From positions 3,658,001-3,722,000 of the forward strand of contig NZ_CP154857.1 in assembly GCF_039614715.1 (NCBI RefSeq): DNA of 64,000 bases, written 5' to 3'. Numbering within the stretch: the stretch's first letter is position 1; every line of letters starts with the position of its first letter. Origin of the DNA: Microbacterium sp. AZCO (GTDB taxonomy: Bacteria > Actinomycetota > Actinomycetes > Actinomycetales > Microbacteriaceae). The notes under the pieces were generated by a model. It was not told the DNA's origin. It made no database searches and was given only the letters and a program-made list of their open reading frames with translations. The position numbers were made by a program, and so were the translations under genes. Below, piece by piece: positions 1-8,476 of the stretch.

Positions 1-2
1 AC

Positions 3-257
3 GTCGCCGGTCCGCTCGTCCGCACCCCCGAGTACCTGGTGCCGACGGGACTGGATCCGGATCTCGACGAGGCGATGCGCACGTGCGTGAGGGCGGCGAT
101 CGACCTCATCTCGGCGAGATGGGGCATGGACGAGCACCTCGCCTACGCGTACCTCAGCGCGGCGACCGACTTCGACGTCTCCCAGGTCGTCGACATCGTG
201 TGCGGCATCCACGCCCGCATCCGCGAAGCGGACTTCGAGGGGGTGCCGCGTGGCTGA
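3..257 (+). CDS. Acetamidase/formamidase family protein, C-terminal part (5' end outside window)
   Basis: Hydrolyses short amides to ammonia and the acid if it behaves like its family (FmdA/AmdA). The open frame runs in from before base 1, so a GTG at 39 is internal and not the start. What is visible is the family's conserved end: a Thr-Pro-Glu-Tyr stretch, then a helix-rich segment with YLSAATDFDVSQVVDIVCG, typical of acetamidase/formamidase C-termini. The stop overlaps the GTG start of the amidase by 8 bases, so the two are translationally coupled and this is an upstream member of the ureide/amide operon. Family assignment is good; the substrate cannot be read from this fragment. Confidence 0.82.
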   Translation, partial: VAGPLVRTPEYLVPTGLDPDLDEAMRTCVRAAIDLISARWGMDEHLAYAYLSAATDFDVSQVVDIVCGIHARIREADFEGVPRG

Positions 258-1848
258 GATGCCGGACGACCTCTTCACGGCGTTCGAGGACTACGAACGC
301 GCGATCCTCTCGAACGACCTCGACGCGCTCGACGCGGCCTTCGCCCCCGGACCGGACACTCTCCGGGGCGACGGCGCCGGCCTACTGGTCGGTCACGAGG
401 CGATCAGCGCCTTCCGCGGGGTGCGCGGGGGCGTTCCGCCGCGCACCATCGAGCGGGTCGAGTACCGTCCCCTGGGAGTGGATGCTGCGCTCCTCGTGTC
501 GGTCTCGCACTACCTGCAGGGCGGCACGGGCCTGCAGACCCAGCTGTGGGAGCGCATCGACGGGCGCTGGCTCATCACCGCCGCCCACGTGACCGCCCGG
601 GCGCAGGCGCTCGACCGGTCGGTCTGGCGGACCGTGGGGGATCCGCTGTTCCAAGGGGCCTGGGACGGTCCGCTCGCGGGTCTCACGGTCGCCGTGAAGG
701 ACCTCTTCGCGGTCAAGGGCTACCGGATCGGGGCGGGCAACCCCGCCTATCTCGACGAGGCGAAGGCCGAGACCCGCACGGCGCCCGCGGTCTCCGACCT
801 GCTCCGGGGAGGGGCATCCCTCCGCGGCATCGCACGCACCGACGAGTTCGCGTTCAGCATCGCCGGCGACAACCCGCACTACGGCACGCCGCCGAACGGC
901 GCCCTGCCCGGCGCACTCCCGGGCGGCTCGTCGAGCGGACCCGCCTCGGCCGTGGCCACCGGTCAGGCCGAGATCGGCCTCGCCAGCGACACGGCGGGCT
1001 CCATTCGCGTGCCCGCCTCGTACCAGGGGCTGTGGGGGCTGCGCACGACCCACGGCCTCGTCCCGCGGCAGGGGATGCTTCCCCTCGCACAGTCGTTCGA
1101 CACGGTCGGCTGGCTCACCCGCGACGGCGCGACGCTGCAGCGCGTCGCGGACTGGTGCCTCAGCTACGACGGCTCGTCGTCGACCGAGAGCGTGTACGGC
1201 GCGTCGGGGTCGGAGCTGCCCTGGCGCCTGCTCATCCCCGAGGAGGCGCTGGAAGCGGTCGAGCCGGAGACCCGGTCGGCCTTCGACGCGCTCCTCATCC
1301 GCCTCGCCGCGTCGGACGATCCACCCGCGCTCGCCCGGGTCTCGCTCGGTCCGCTCGACGACTACTACGAGCCGTTCCGCACCGTGCAGGGCGCGGAGGC
1401 GTGGCGGAACAACGGCGACTGGCTCGAGACGCATCCCGACGCCACCGGCTCGGCGGTCCGTGAGCGCTTCCGGGTCGCCTCCGAGGTGACGGCCGGGGCC
1501 GAGGCATCCGCCCGCTCGGCCCTCGAGCCGCTCCGCGAGCACCTGCGCGGCCTCGTCGCGAACGCCGTGCTCGTGTTCCCGACCGTGCCGGGGCCGGCGC
1601 CCATGCGCACCCATGCGGGCGACCGGATCGACGCGGTCCGTCAGGCGACGCTGCGGCTGACGACCCCCGCCGCCGTCGGCGGTCTCCCCGCGCTGTCGGC
1701 ACCGCTGCTGACGGTGCCGTCTCAGCTCGGTCCCGCACCCGTCGGCGTCTCGCTCGTCTCGCGCGGCGGCACCGACATCGCGCTCGTCCGCCTCGCCCGT
1801 CGCCTCGCTCGGCTCGTCGCCGACCCGACCCGCCCGGAGCTGACGTGA
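250..1848 (+). CDS. AtzH-like domain fused to amidase-signature hydrolase
   Basis: A 532-aa, probably cytoplasmic amidase with an extra N-terminal domain. Residues about 5-118 look like the SnoaL-like AtzH/DUF3225 fold. Residues about 125-525 are an amidase-signature enzyme with the full Ser-Ser-Lys triad visible: Lys150 in TVAVKD, Ser227 in GGSSSG, and nucleophile Ser251 in DTAGSIRVP. In cyanurate degradation AtzH and the amidase AtzE are separate proteins acting on carboxylated ureas; here they form one chain next to PucG and allantoate amidohydrolase, so a ureide or carboxyurea substrate is inferred. The GTG at 250 has a GAGGGGG ribosome site 7 bases upstream and overlaps the preceding stop; ATG 259 is a possible alternative. 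The stop overlaps the pucG start (GTGA). Confidence 0.85.
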   Translation: MAEMPDDLFTAFEDYERAILSNDLDALDAAFAPGPDTLRGDGAGLLVGHEAISAFRGVRGGVPPRTIERVEYRPLGVDAALLVSVSHYLQGGTGLQTQLWERIDGRWLITAAHVTARAQALDRSVWRTVGDPLFQGAWDGPLAGLTVAVKDLFAVKGYRIGAGNPAYLDEAKAETRTAPAVSDLLRGGASLRGIARTDEFAFSIAGDNPHYGTPPNGALPGALPGGSSSGPASAVATGQAEIGLASDTAGSIRVPASYQGLWGLRTTHGLVPRQGMLPLAQSFDTVGWLTRDGATLQRVADWCLSYDGSSSTESVYGASGSELPWRLLIPEEALEAVEPETRSAFDALLIRLAASDDPPALARVSLGPLDDYYEPFRTVQGAEAWRNNGDWLETHPDATGSAVRERFRVASEVTAGAEASARSALEPLREHLRGLVANAVLVFPTVPGPAPMRTHAGDRIDAVRQATLRLTTPAAVGGLPALSAPLLTVPSQLGPAPVGVSLVSRGGTDIALVRLARRLARLVADPTRPELT

Positions 1849-3065
1849 TCGTCCCCGGCCCCATCGACCCGCCCGCGCGCCTGCTCATGGGGCCCGGCCC
1901 GATCTCCGCGTACCCGAGCGTGCTCCGCGCGATGTCGGCGCCCCTCGTCGGGCAGTACGACCCGTTCATGACCGCGACGATGGCCGAGACGCAGGAGCTG
2001 TATCGCGGCGTATGGGCGACGGCCAACGACGCGACGCTGCTGGTGGACGGCACCTCCCGCGCCGGCATCGAGGCGGCGCTCGTGTCGCTCATCCGGCCCG
2101 GGGATCGGGTGCTCGTGCCCGTGTTCGGGCGCTTCGGGCACCTCCTCGCCGAGATCGCCGAGCGCGCGATGGCGGAGGTGCACACGATCGAGACGGAGTG
2201 GGGCCAGGTGTTCGCGCCTTCGGTCATCGAGGAGGCGATCATGCGGGTGCGACCCGCGCTCCTCGCCCTCGTCCACGGCGACACGTCGACGACGATGATG
2301 CAGCCGCTCGACGAGATCGGGGCGATCTGCGACCGGCACGGCGTGCTGTTCTACACCGATGCGACGGCCTCGCTCGGCGGCAATGCCTTCGAGGCCGACG
2401 AATGGGGAGTGGATGCCGCGACCGCCGGCCTGCAGAAGTGCCTCGGCGGCCCGTCGGGGTCGGCCCCTCTGACGCTGTCGGATCGTGCGGTCGACGTCGT
2501 GCGGTCGCGGGCGAGGGTCGAGGCCGGCATCCGGGAGCCCGGCGATCCCTCGTCGGACGACTTCGTGAGGTCGAACTATCTCGACCTCGGCATGATCCTC
2601 GACTACTGGGGACCCCGCCGCCTGAACCATCACACCGAGGCGACCTCGATGCTCTACGCGGCGCGGGAGTGCGCGCGCGTGCTGCTGCTGGAGGGCCGAG
2701 ACGCCGTCATCGCGCGTCACGACCTCGCTGGTCGGGCGATGCTCGAGGGTGTGCGCGCGCTCGGGCTGAGCGTGTTCGGCGACGTCGCCCGCAAGATGAG
2801 CAACGTCGTGGCGGTCGAGATCCCCTCGGGCGTGCCCGGCGATGCCGCCCGAGCCGCGCTGCTCGACGATTTCGGGATCGAGATCGGCACGTCGTTCGGG
2901 CCTCTCCACGGCCGGGTGTGGCGCATCGGGACGATGGGCTTCAACGCGCGGAAGGATGCCGTCCTCACGACGCTGTCCGCCCTGGAGGGGGTGCTCGCGA
3001 GGCACGGCGTCGCGGTGCCGGCGGGCGGCGGCGTCGAGGCTGCGGCGGGGGTGTACGCGGCGTGA
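1845..3065 (+). CDS. pucG: (S)-ureidoglycine--glyoxylate aminotransferase, class V PLP enzyme
   Basis: Transfers the amino group of (S)-ureidoglycine, made from allantoate, to glyoxylate, giving glycine and oxalurate. At 406 aa it has the normal length of the class V PucG family. The PLP lysine is Lys198 in GLQKCLGGPSG; the PLP-binding aspartate lies in FYTDATASLGG (Asp172), and the C-terminal block RVWRIGTMGFNARKD is characteristic of PucG. The GTG start overlaps the amidase stop by 4 bases, and its own stop overlaps the next start the same way, so it sits in a tightly coupled operon with allantoate amidohydrolase, the enzyme that supplies its substrate. That neighbourhood makes the ureidoglycine assignment much firmer than sequence alone, since related class V enzymes act on serine or alanine. 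Confidence 0.9.
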   Translation: MIVPGPIDPPARLLMGPGPISAYPSVLRAMSAPLVGQYDPFMTATMAETQELYRGVWATANDATLLVDGTSRAGIEAALVSLIRPGDRVLVPVFGRFGHLLAEIAERAMAEVHTIETEWGQVFAPSVIEEAIMRVRPALLALVHGDTSTTMMQPLDEIGAICDRHGVLFYTDATASLGGNAFEADEWGVDAATAGLQKCLGGPSGSAPLTLSDRAVDVVRSRARVEAGIREPGDPSSDDFVRSNYLDLGMILDYWGPRRLNHHTEATSMLYAARECARVLLLEGRDAVIARHDLAGRAMLEGVRALGLSVFGDVARKMSNVVAVEIPSGVPGDAARAALLDDFGIEIGTSFGPLHGRVWRIGTMGFNARKDAVLTTLSALEGVLARHGVAVPAGGGVEAAAGVYAA

Positions 3066-4402
3066 CACCGCGCCTGCAGGCGGGCCCGGACCAGGTCGCA
3101 GCGGCGGCCGGTCGCGTCATGGCGCGCTGCGACGAGCTCGCCCGCGTCTCGTCGGCGCCCGGGCGGATCGAGCGCATCTATCTGTCTCCCGAGCATGCGC
3201 GCGTCAACCGCCTCGCCGCCGAGTGGATGCGCGAGCTCGGCATGAGGACCTGGCAGGATGCCGCCGGCAACCAGGTCGGCCGGCTCGAGGCATCCGATCC
3301 CGATGCTCCCGCCCTGCTGATCGGCTCGCACCTCGACACCGTGACGGATGCCGGGCGCTACGACGGCATCGCCGGCGTGCTGATGGGACTCGAGGTCGTG
3401 CGCCTGCTGCGGACTCCGGTCGACGAGGACCGCTGGCGCTCGCCGTTCCCGTTCGCCCTCGAGGTCGTCGCCTTCTCCGACGAGGAGGGCGCGCGATTCG
3501 GCAAGGCGCTGCTCGGCTCGTCGGCGGTCGCGGGCCTCTGGGACGAGGACTGGTGGACGCTGACGGATGCCGAGGGCACGACGGTGCGGGAGGCGTTCCT
3601 CGATTTCGGACTCGATCCCGCACGCCTGAGCGAGGCGGCGCGTCGCCCCGTCGACCTCGTCGGCTACCTGGAGGCGCACATCGAGCAGGGTCCCGAGCTG
3701 GATCGGCGGGGAGAGTCGCTCGCGGTCGTGTCGTCGATCGCGAGTGCGCGGCGATTCCAGATCGTCGTCGAGGGCGAGGCCCGGCACGCGGGTGGCACGC
3801 CGTACGACGCTCGGCGCGATGCTCTGCTCGGCGCCTCCGAGGCCGCGCTCGCCGTCGAGGCGATCTGCCGTGCCGAGCACCACATCATCGGCACGGTCGG
3901 GCAGCTCGAGGCCTTCCCCGGCGCGGTCAACATCGTGCCGGGGGAGGTGCGGATGAGCCTCGACCTGCGCGGGGAGTTCGACGTCGACCGCGATCGCGTG
4001 TGGCGCGCGATCGCCCGCGAGTTCGACGCCGTCATGGGCCGGAGAGGCCTTCGCTGGACCGCCCGAGACGTCCACAGCGCGCCCGCCGTCTTCTGCGCGC
4101 CGCTGCTTCAGGACGTGCTCCGGGAGGGCATCGTGTCGACTCGGGATGCCGGGGCGCGTGCCGGCGGCGCGGCGCTTCCGAGCGGAGGCGCATCGACGAC
4201 CGGCGCCCCGACGACGCTCTTCAGCCCCGCCGGGCACGACGGCATGGCGATCGGCGCGGTGACGGGGGTCGGGATGCTGTTCCTCCGCAATCCGGACGGG
4301 ATCAGCCACCACCCTGACGAGGCGGTGTCGGAGGGCGACGTCGCTCTCGGCATCCGGGCCCTCGCGGAGGCCGTCCTCCATCGCGCAGCAGAACCCGAGT
4401 GA
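3062..4402 (+). CDS. allC: Allantoate amidohydrolase (M20 family)
   Basis: Hydrolyses allantoate to ureidoglycine, CO2 and ammonia with two metal ions. The 446-aa protein has the M20/AllC metal ligands in order: His in GSHLDTV, Asp in RYDGIAG, the Glu pair in FSDEEGARF, His in EAHIEQGP, and a C-terminal His in ISHHPDE. HAGGTPYDARRD is the substrate-binding and dimerisation block shared with N-carbamoyl amino acid hydrolases, which is the main alternative identity. The neighbour pucG supports allantoate. The frame is open far upstream inside pucG, but the GTG at 3062 overlapping the pucG stop (GTGA) is the sensible start and gives the normal family length. Last gene of the operon. Confidence 0.88.
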   Translation: MTPRLQAGPDQVAAAAGRVMARCDELARVSSAPGRIERIYLSPEHARVNRLAAEWMRELGMRTWQDAAGNQVGRLEASDPDAPALLIGSHLDTVTDAGRYDGIAGVLMGLEVVRLLRTPVDEDRWRSPFPFALEVVAFSDEEGARFGKALLGSSAVAGLWDEDWWTLTDAEGTTVREAFLDFGLDPARLSEAARRPVDLVGYLEAHIEQGPELDRRGESLAVVSSIASARRFQIVVEGEARHAGGTPYDARRDALLGASEAALAVEAICRAEHHIIGTVGQLEAFPGAVNIVPGEVRMSLDLRGEFDVDRDRVWRAIAREFDAVMGRRGLRWTARDVHSAPAVFCAPLLQDVLREGIVSTRDAGARAGGAALPSGGASTTGAPTTLFSPAGHDGMAIGAVTGVGMLFLRNPDGISHHPDEAVSEGDVALGIRALAEAVLHRAAEPE

Positions 4403-4472
4403 TGCGCCCCAGGGCGGGCGAAGGCCGACGGGGCGCCGCTTCCCCGACCGGAACCGGGCACGGGCCGCTGGC

Positions 4473-4478
4473 TACAAT
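4473..4478 (+). promoter_or_regulatory. -10 hexamer of a leaderless promoter for the TetR gene
   Basis: TACAAT ends exactly 6 bases before the ATG at 4485, so the transcript should begin at or next to the start codon. No Shine-Dalgarno sequence and no convincing -35 are visible. Confidence 0.6.
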
Positions 4479-4484
4479 TCGACG

Positions 4485-5102
4485 ATGAGCGCGCCGCCGT
4501 CCGGATCGCCCCGTGAGCGGGGGAGCTACCCGAAGGGCGTCGCGCGCCGCCAGGAGATCCTCGACCGGGCGATCGAGGTCTTCGCCACCCGCGGGGCGCA
4601 GCGGACGAGCCTCCGGGCGATCGCGAGCGAAGTCGGTGTCACGCATGCAGCGCTCACCCACTACTTCGGCTCGCTCGAGGAGCTGCTCGTCGCCGTCTAC
4701 CGGGAGTCGGAGCGGAGGCTCGACGGCGACGCTCCGGAGGCGCCGGATGTGAGCCCGGCGGAGATGATGCGCATCTCGGCGGAGGAGAACCGCGAGATCC
4801 CCGGAATGGTCCAGCTGTACTCGATGCTCGTCGCGACCGCGCTGGAGGACGGCCACTCCGCCGCGCAGGAGTTCGCCACCGAGCGGTTCGCGCGGCTGCG
4901 CGAGAGCATGGCGGAGCGGGTCCGGCACCTGCAGTCAGCGGGGCGGATCCGGCGGGACATCGACGCGGAGCTCGTCGCCGCGCTCGTCATCGCGGCATCC
5001 GATGGTCTGCAGGCGCAGTGGCTGCTCGACGCGACGGTCGATCACGAGGCCGCGCTCGCGATGCTCGATCGGCTGCTCGCGGCTCCGCCCGCGGAGGATT
5101 GA
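4485..5102 (+). CDS. TetR family transcriptional regulator
   Basis: A 205-aa one-component DNA-binding regulator. Residues about 18-65 form the TetR helix-turn-helix (RQEILDRAIEVFATRG, then TSLRAIASEVGVTHAALTHYF); the helical remainder would be the ligand-binding and dimer domain. It is followed on the same strand by a sugar isomerase/dehydrogenase pair whose promoter overlaps this gene's stop codon and carries a 20-base inverted repeat at 5124-5143. The likeliest job is therefore local control of that operon, probably answering a sugar or polyol derivative; this is inference from position. Ligand unknown. Transcription appears to be leaderless from the hexamer at 4473. Confidence 0.9.
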   Translation: MSAPPSGSPRERGSYPKGVARRQEILDRAIEVFATRGAQRTSLRAIASEVGVTHAALTHYFGSLEELLVAVYRESERRLDGDAPEAPDVSPAEMMRISAEENREIPGMVQLYSMLVATALEDGHSAAQEFATERFARLRESMAERVRHLQSAGRIRRDIDAELVAALVIAASDGLQAQWLLDATVDHEAALAMLDRLLAAPPAED

Positions 5103-5126
5103 CCCCGAGGGTCGCTTCTGCATAAA
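5099..5126 (+). promoter_or_regulatory. Putative promoter of the sugar isomerase/dehydrogenase operon
   Basis: TTGACC (5099-5104), overlapping the TetR stop codon, is followed after 16 bases by CATAAA (5121-5126), a fair sigma-70-type pair. The operator-like palindrome begins inside the -10, so a bound repressor would block this promoter. Confidence 0.5.
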
Positions 5127-5143
5127 CTTCCACGTGGAGGTTT
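5124..5143. promoter_or_regulatory. 20-base inverted repeat, probable operator
   Basis: AAACTTCCACGTGGAGGTTT reads the same on both strands except for one mismatched pair, centred on CACGTG. It sits across and just after the -10 of the operon promoter, between the TetR gene and the operon. The upstream TetR protein is the obvious candidate to bind it, but no second copy was seen at the TetR gene's own promoter. Confidence 0.6.
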
Positions 5144-5199
5144 CCGTATGGAGGCCCGGGCACGTCATCGCTGCCCTCACCGACGAAGAGAAGGTCACC

Positions 5200-6039
5200 G
5201 TGGCCCTGCCCGAAGAATCGAAGCCGCTGGCGTCCGTCCAGCTGTACACGCTCGCCGACGCGTTCTCGGCCGATATGGGCGGCTCGCTCGACAAGCTCGC
5301 CGCGATCGGCCTCAAGAATGTCGAGGCGTTCGACTTCGTCCGCCGTCCGCATGAGATCCGCAGCGCGCTGGATGCTTCCGGGCTCGCCTCGCCGACCGGG
5401 CATGCGCCGCTGCTCTCCGATGAGCTGTGGACGCCCGACGGCTCGATTCCCACTCCCGCCCCCGAGGTCGTCTTCGAGGCGGCGGCCGCGATCGGCATGA
5501 CGACGGTCATCGACCCGTTCGTGGCCCCCGACCGGTGGCTGACCCTCGACGGTGTCACCGACATCGCCGACCGTCTCAACCGCCTCGTCGACGTCGCGGC
5601 AGGGTTCGGGCTCAGCGTCGGCTACCACAACCACGCGCAGGAGTTCGTCGCGGACTTCGACGGGCAGACGGCCTACGAGCGCTTCGTCGAACTGACCGAC
5701 GACCGCGTCGCGATCGAGCTCGACCTGTACTGGGCGCTGGTCGGCGGGCAGGACGGCGTCGGCCTCGTCTCGCGCCTGGGCGATCGGCTCGTGGCCGTGC
5801 ACGTGAAGGACGGCATCGCTCCCGCGGTGAATCCGTTCGGACCGGATGCCGGCGAGTTCGGCTCCGCGAGCCTCGATCAGCGCCGTCCGGGTGAGGGCGA
5901 TGTGCCCCTCGCCGGCGCACTGCGCGCCGGAACCGCTGTGCAGTACGCGGTCATCGAGTACGACAATGCGCCGGGAGACGTCTTCGACGACATCGCCGCG
6001 AGCTACGCGTTCCTCACCGAGGGCGGGTTCGTCCGATGA
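5200..6039 (+). CDS. Sugar phosphate isomerase/epimerase (xylose isomerase-like TIM barrel)
   Basis: A 279-aa cytoplasmic enzyme of the AP-endonuclease-2/xylose isomerase superfamily, which isomerises or epimerises sugars, keto-inositols or similar compounds. Metal and substrate positions typical of the fold are visible: Glu in NVEAFD, His in GYHNHAQEF, Glu/Asp in AIELDLYW, His in VHVKDG and Glu in VIEYDN. The frame is open well upstream, but GTG 5200 has a good ribosome site (AGAGAAGG, 5187-5194) and gives the family length. It overlaps the following Gfo/Idh/MocA oxidoreductase by 4 bases; this pairing is typical of inositol, hexuronate or unusual-sugar catabolism. The exact substrate is not readable. 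Confidence 0.85.
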   Translation: MALPEESKPLASVQLYTLADAFSADMGGSLDKLAAIGLKNVEAFDFVRRPHEIRSALDASGLASPTGHAPLLSDELWTPDGSIPTPAPEVVFEAAAAIGMTTVIDPFVAPDRWLTLDGVTDIADRLNRLVDVAAGFGLSVGYHNHAQEFVADFDGQTAYERFVELTDDRVAIELDLYWALVGGQDGVGLVSRLGDRLVAVHVKDGIAPAVNPFGPDAGEFGSASLDQRRPGEGDVPLAGALRAGTAVQYAVIEYDNAPGDVFDDIAASYAFLTEGGFVR

Positions 6040-7160
6040 GCGCGGTCGGAATCGGGATCATCGGCGTCGGCGTCATCAGCGACACCTATCTCCAGAACCT
6101 CTCCGCGTTCCCCGATGTCGAGGTCGTGATCCTGGGCGACCTGTTCGTCGAGCGCGCGCGCGAGCAGGCCGAGAAGTACGGGGTGCCCGCGTTCGGGACC
6201 GCCGACGACGTCCTCGCGCATCCGGGCGTCGATCTCGTCATCAACCTGACGATCCCCGCTGCGCACATCGAGGTCTCCCGCGCCGCGATCGCGGCGGGGA
6301 AGCACGTCTGGACCGAGAAGCCGCTCGGCCTCGATCGCGACGGTGCCGCGCTCCTGCTGAGCGAGGCGGAGGCCGCGGGCCTGCGGATCGGATCGGCGCC
6401 CGACACCCTCCTCGGCCCGGGCTTCCAGGCGGCGCGCCGGGCCATCGAGTCCGGCCGGATCGGCCGCCCGCTCTTCGCGCAGACTGTGTTCCAGACGCAG
6501 GGGCCCGACCTCTGGCATCCGAACCCCGCCTTCCTCTTCGCGCAGGGCGCGGGACCGCTGCTCGACATGGGTCCGTACTACTTCTCCGCTCTGGTGAGCC
6601 TCTTCGGGTCGGTCGAGCGCGTCTCCGCGTTCGGTACCAAGGCGAACGAGGAGCGGAAGATCCACACGGGTCCGAAGGCCGGGGAGACCTTCCCGGTCGA
6701 GGTGCCCTCCACGATCCAGATCATCGCGGCGTTCGAATCCGGCGCGCAGTCGCAGAGCCTGCTCAGCTTCGACTCGGCGCTCGAGCGTCACGGCATCGTC
6801 GAGATCCACGGCACGGAGGGGTCGATCGTCATCCCCGACCCGAACCAGTTCGCCGGCCGGATCGCCGTCGTCGCCCCGCTCGGCGTCCTGCGCGACGGGA
6901 TGTCGTTCGAGCAGGAGTGGATCGAGATCGAGCACGAGCAGATCGAGGTCGGCCGCGGGCTCGGCGCGCTCGACATGGTCCGCGCGATCGCCGAAGGCCG
7001 CCCGCACGTCGCCTCGGGCGAGCTCGGGTTCCACGTGCTCGACGTGCTGCTGTCCGCCGCCGAATCCGCCGCGAGCGGCGAGACGGTGAAGATCCAGAGC
7101 ACCGTCGCGCCCGTTCCGCTCCTTCCCGAGGGGTTCGACCCCTTCGCCTCGACCCTCTGA
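6036..7160 (+). CDS. Gfo/Idh/MocA family NAD(P)-dependent oxidoreductase
   Basis: A 374-aa dehydrogenase for a sugar, inositol or related polyol. The N-terminal Rossmann fold opens with GIIGVGVISDTYLQNL, and the family's Glu-Lys-Pro motif is present in HVWTEKPLGLD; the rest is the C-terminal alpha/beta domain that holds substrate. It starts inside the stop of the sugar isomerase (ATGA overlap), so the two make a coupled pair that probably oxidises and isomerises the same compound. A GC-rich hairpin terminator follows directly, which makes this a two-gene operon separate from the downstream MFS gene. Confidence 0.88.
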   Translation: MSAVGIGIIGVGVISDTYLQNLSAFPDVEVVILGDLFVERAREQAEKYGVPAFGTADDVLAHPGVDLVINLTIPAAHIEVSRAAIAAGKHVWTEKPLGLDRDGAALLLSEAEAAGLRIGSAPDTLLGPGFQAARRAIESGRIGRPLFAQTVFQTQGPDLWHPNPAFLFAQGAGPLLDMGPYYFSALVSLFGSVERVSAFGTKANEERKIHTGPKAGETFPVEVPSTIQIIAAFESGAQSQSLLSFDSALERHGIVEIHGTEGSIVIPDPNQFAGRIAVVAPLGVLRDGMSFEQEWIEIEHEQIEVGRGLGALDMVRAIAEGRPHVASGELGFHVLDVLLSAAESAASGETVKIQSTVAPVPLLPEGFDPFASTL

Positions 7161-7166
7161 CGAGAC

Positions 7167-7202
7167 ACGGGCCCCGGGTCGCTTCTGCGTCCGGGGCCCC
7201 GT
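7167..7202 (+). terminator. Hairpin terminator after the oxidoreductase gene
   Basis: ACGGGCCCCGG pairs with CCGGGGCCCCGT (one bulged C) around a 13-base loop, 7 bases after the stop codon. There is no clear T-run, as is usual in high-GC actinobacteria. Confidence 0.65.
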
Positions 7203-7262
7203 ATCGTCGGGGGCTCTGTGATCTCTTCGCCGATGCCCGCCTGAAAGGCTCCACACACCGTC

Positions 7263-8471
7263 GTGTACTCGCTCCTCCTCGCGATCATCTACGTCGCCTT
7301 CATCAGCCTCGGGCTGCCCGATGCGCTGGTGGGTGCGGGCTGGCCCGTGATGCACCACGACCTCGACGTGCCGATCGCCTTCGCGGGCATCATCACGATG
7401 ATCATCGCGAGCGGCACGATCCTGTCGAGCCTCGCGTCCGAGCGCGTCACTCGCCGATTCGGCGTCGGACTCGTCACCGCCGTGAGCGTCGGCATGACCG
7501 CCGCCGCGCTCATCGGCTTCTCGCTCTCCGGCTCGTTCTGGATGCTGTGCCTCTGGGCGATCCCCTACGGCCTCGGCGCCGGAGCGGTCGACGCCGCACT
7601 CAACAACTACGTGGCCGTGCACTATGCGGCGCGACACATGAACTGGCTGCATGCCTGCTGGGGCCTGGGCGCCTCCATCAGCCCGTTCATCATGAGCTAC
7701 ACGCTCGCGTCGGGATCGAGCTGGCCCACCGCCTACCGGGTCGTCGGCGTGATCCAGGTCGTGCTCACGTTCGTGCTGCTGGTCAGCATCCCGCTCTGGG
7801 GGAAGGTCAACCCGATCGTCCCCGCCGGGGAGACCGGTGACGGAGCGGTCGGCACGGAAGACAAGCCGGCCAGACGGGCCAGCGCGCACGTGCCTCTCGC
7901 GCGGGCCCTTCGGATCCCCGGTGTCGTCCTGATCCTCGTGGCGTTCTTCGCCTACTGCGGCCTGGAGAGCACCGCCATCCTCTGGGCATCCACATACCTG
8001 GTCAGCGATCGCGGACTCGACCCGGCCGTCGCGGCCGCCTTCGCCTCGCTGTTCCTGATCGGCATCACCGGCGGACGATTCGCCGCGGGATTCTTCGCCG
8101 ATCGCGTGGGCGATCGCAGCATGATCCGCGGCGGCTTAGTGACCGTCGCCATCGGCGTCGGCCTGCTCGCCCTCCCCGTGGAAACCGACGTGCTCGCGCT
8201 CGCCGGGCTCGTGATCGCGGGGCTGGGGTGCGCGCCGATCTATCCGGCGATCATCCACTCCACGCCGGTCAACTTCGGCCGCGACAATTCGCAGGCCATC
8301 GTCGGCATCCAGATGGCGGCGGCCTACGCCGGCTCGACGCTCGCGCCGCCGCTGTTCGGGGCCCTCTCCGCCTGGTCAGGACTGTGGATGCTGCCGCTCT
8401 TCCTGGCCGTGCTGACGGCGCTCGGCCTGGTGATGTCGGAGCGGCTCAACCAGCTCGTCCCCCAGCGCTGA
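7263..8471 (+). CDS. MFS transporter (FucP/sugar-type major facilitator)
   Basis: A 402-aa inner-membrane protein with about 12 hydrophobic segments. The first begins almost at residue 1 (YSLLLAIIYVAFISLG), and a charged central loop near residues 180-205 (GETGDGAVGTEDKPARR) separates the two six-helix halves. Motifs such as PYGLGAGAVDAALNNYVA resemble the FucP-like branch that imports sugars with protons. It follows the sugar catabolic pair, so it may import their substrate, although a terminator lies between them. GTG 7263 is preceded by a weak GAAAGG site. Substrate unknown; direction of transport is inferred. Confidence 0.82.
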   Translation: MYSLLLAIIYVAFISLGLPDALVGAGWPVMHHDLDVPIAFAGIITMIIASGTILSSLASERVTRRFGVGLVTAVSVGMTAAALIGFSLSGSFWMLCLWAIPYGLGAGAVDAALNNYVAVHYAARHMNWLHACWGLGASISPFIMSYTLASGSSWPTAYRVVGVIQVVLTFVLLVSIPLWGKVNPIVPAGETGDGAVGTEDKPARRASAHVPLARALRIPGVVLILVAFFAYCGLESTAILWASTYLVSDRGLDPAVAAAFASLFLIGITGGRFAAGFFADRVGDRSMIRGGLVTVAIGVGLLALPVETDVLALAGLVIAGLGCAPIYPAIIHSTPVNFGRDNSQAIVGIQMAAAYAGSTLAPPLFGALSAWSGLWMLPLFLAVLTALGLVMSERLNQLVPQR

Positions 8472-8476
8472 CGCGA

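Noticed and set aside
5103..7188. Thirteen-base match GGGTCGCTTCTGC at 5109 and 7176, flanking the isomerase/dehydrogenase pair
   Set aside because: At this base composition many 13-base matches are expected by chance in 64 kb, and one copy is simply the loop of a terminator.
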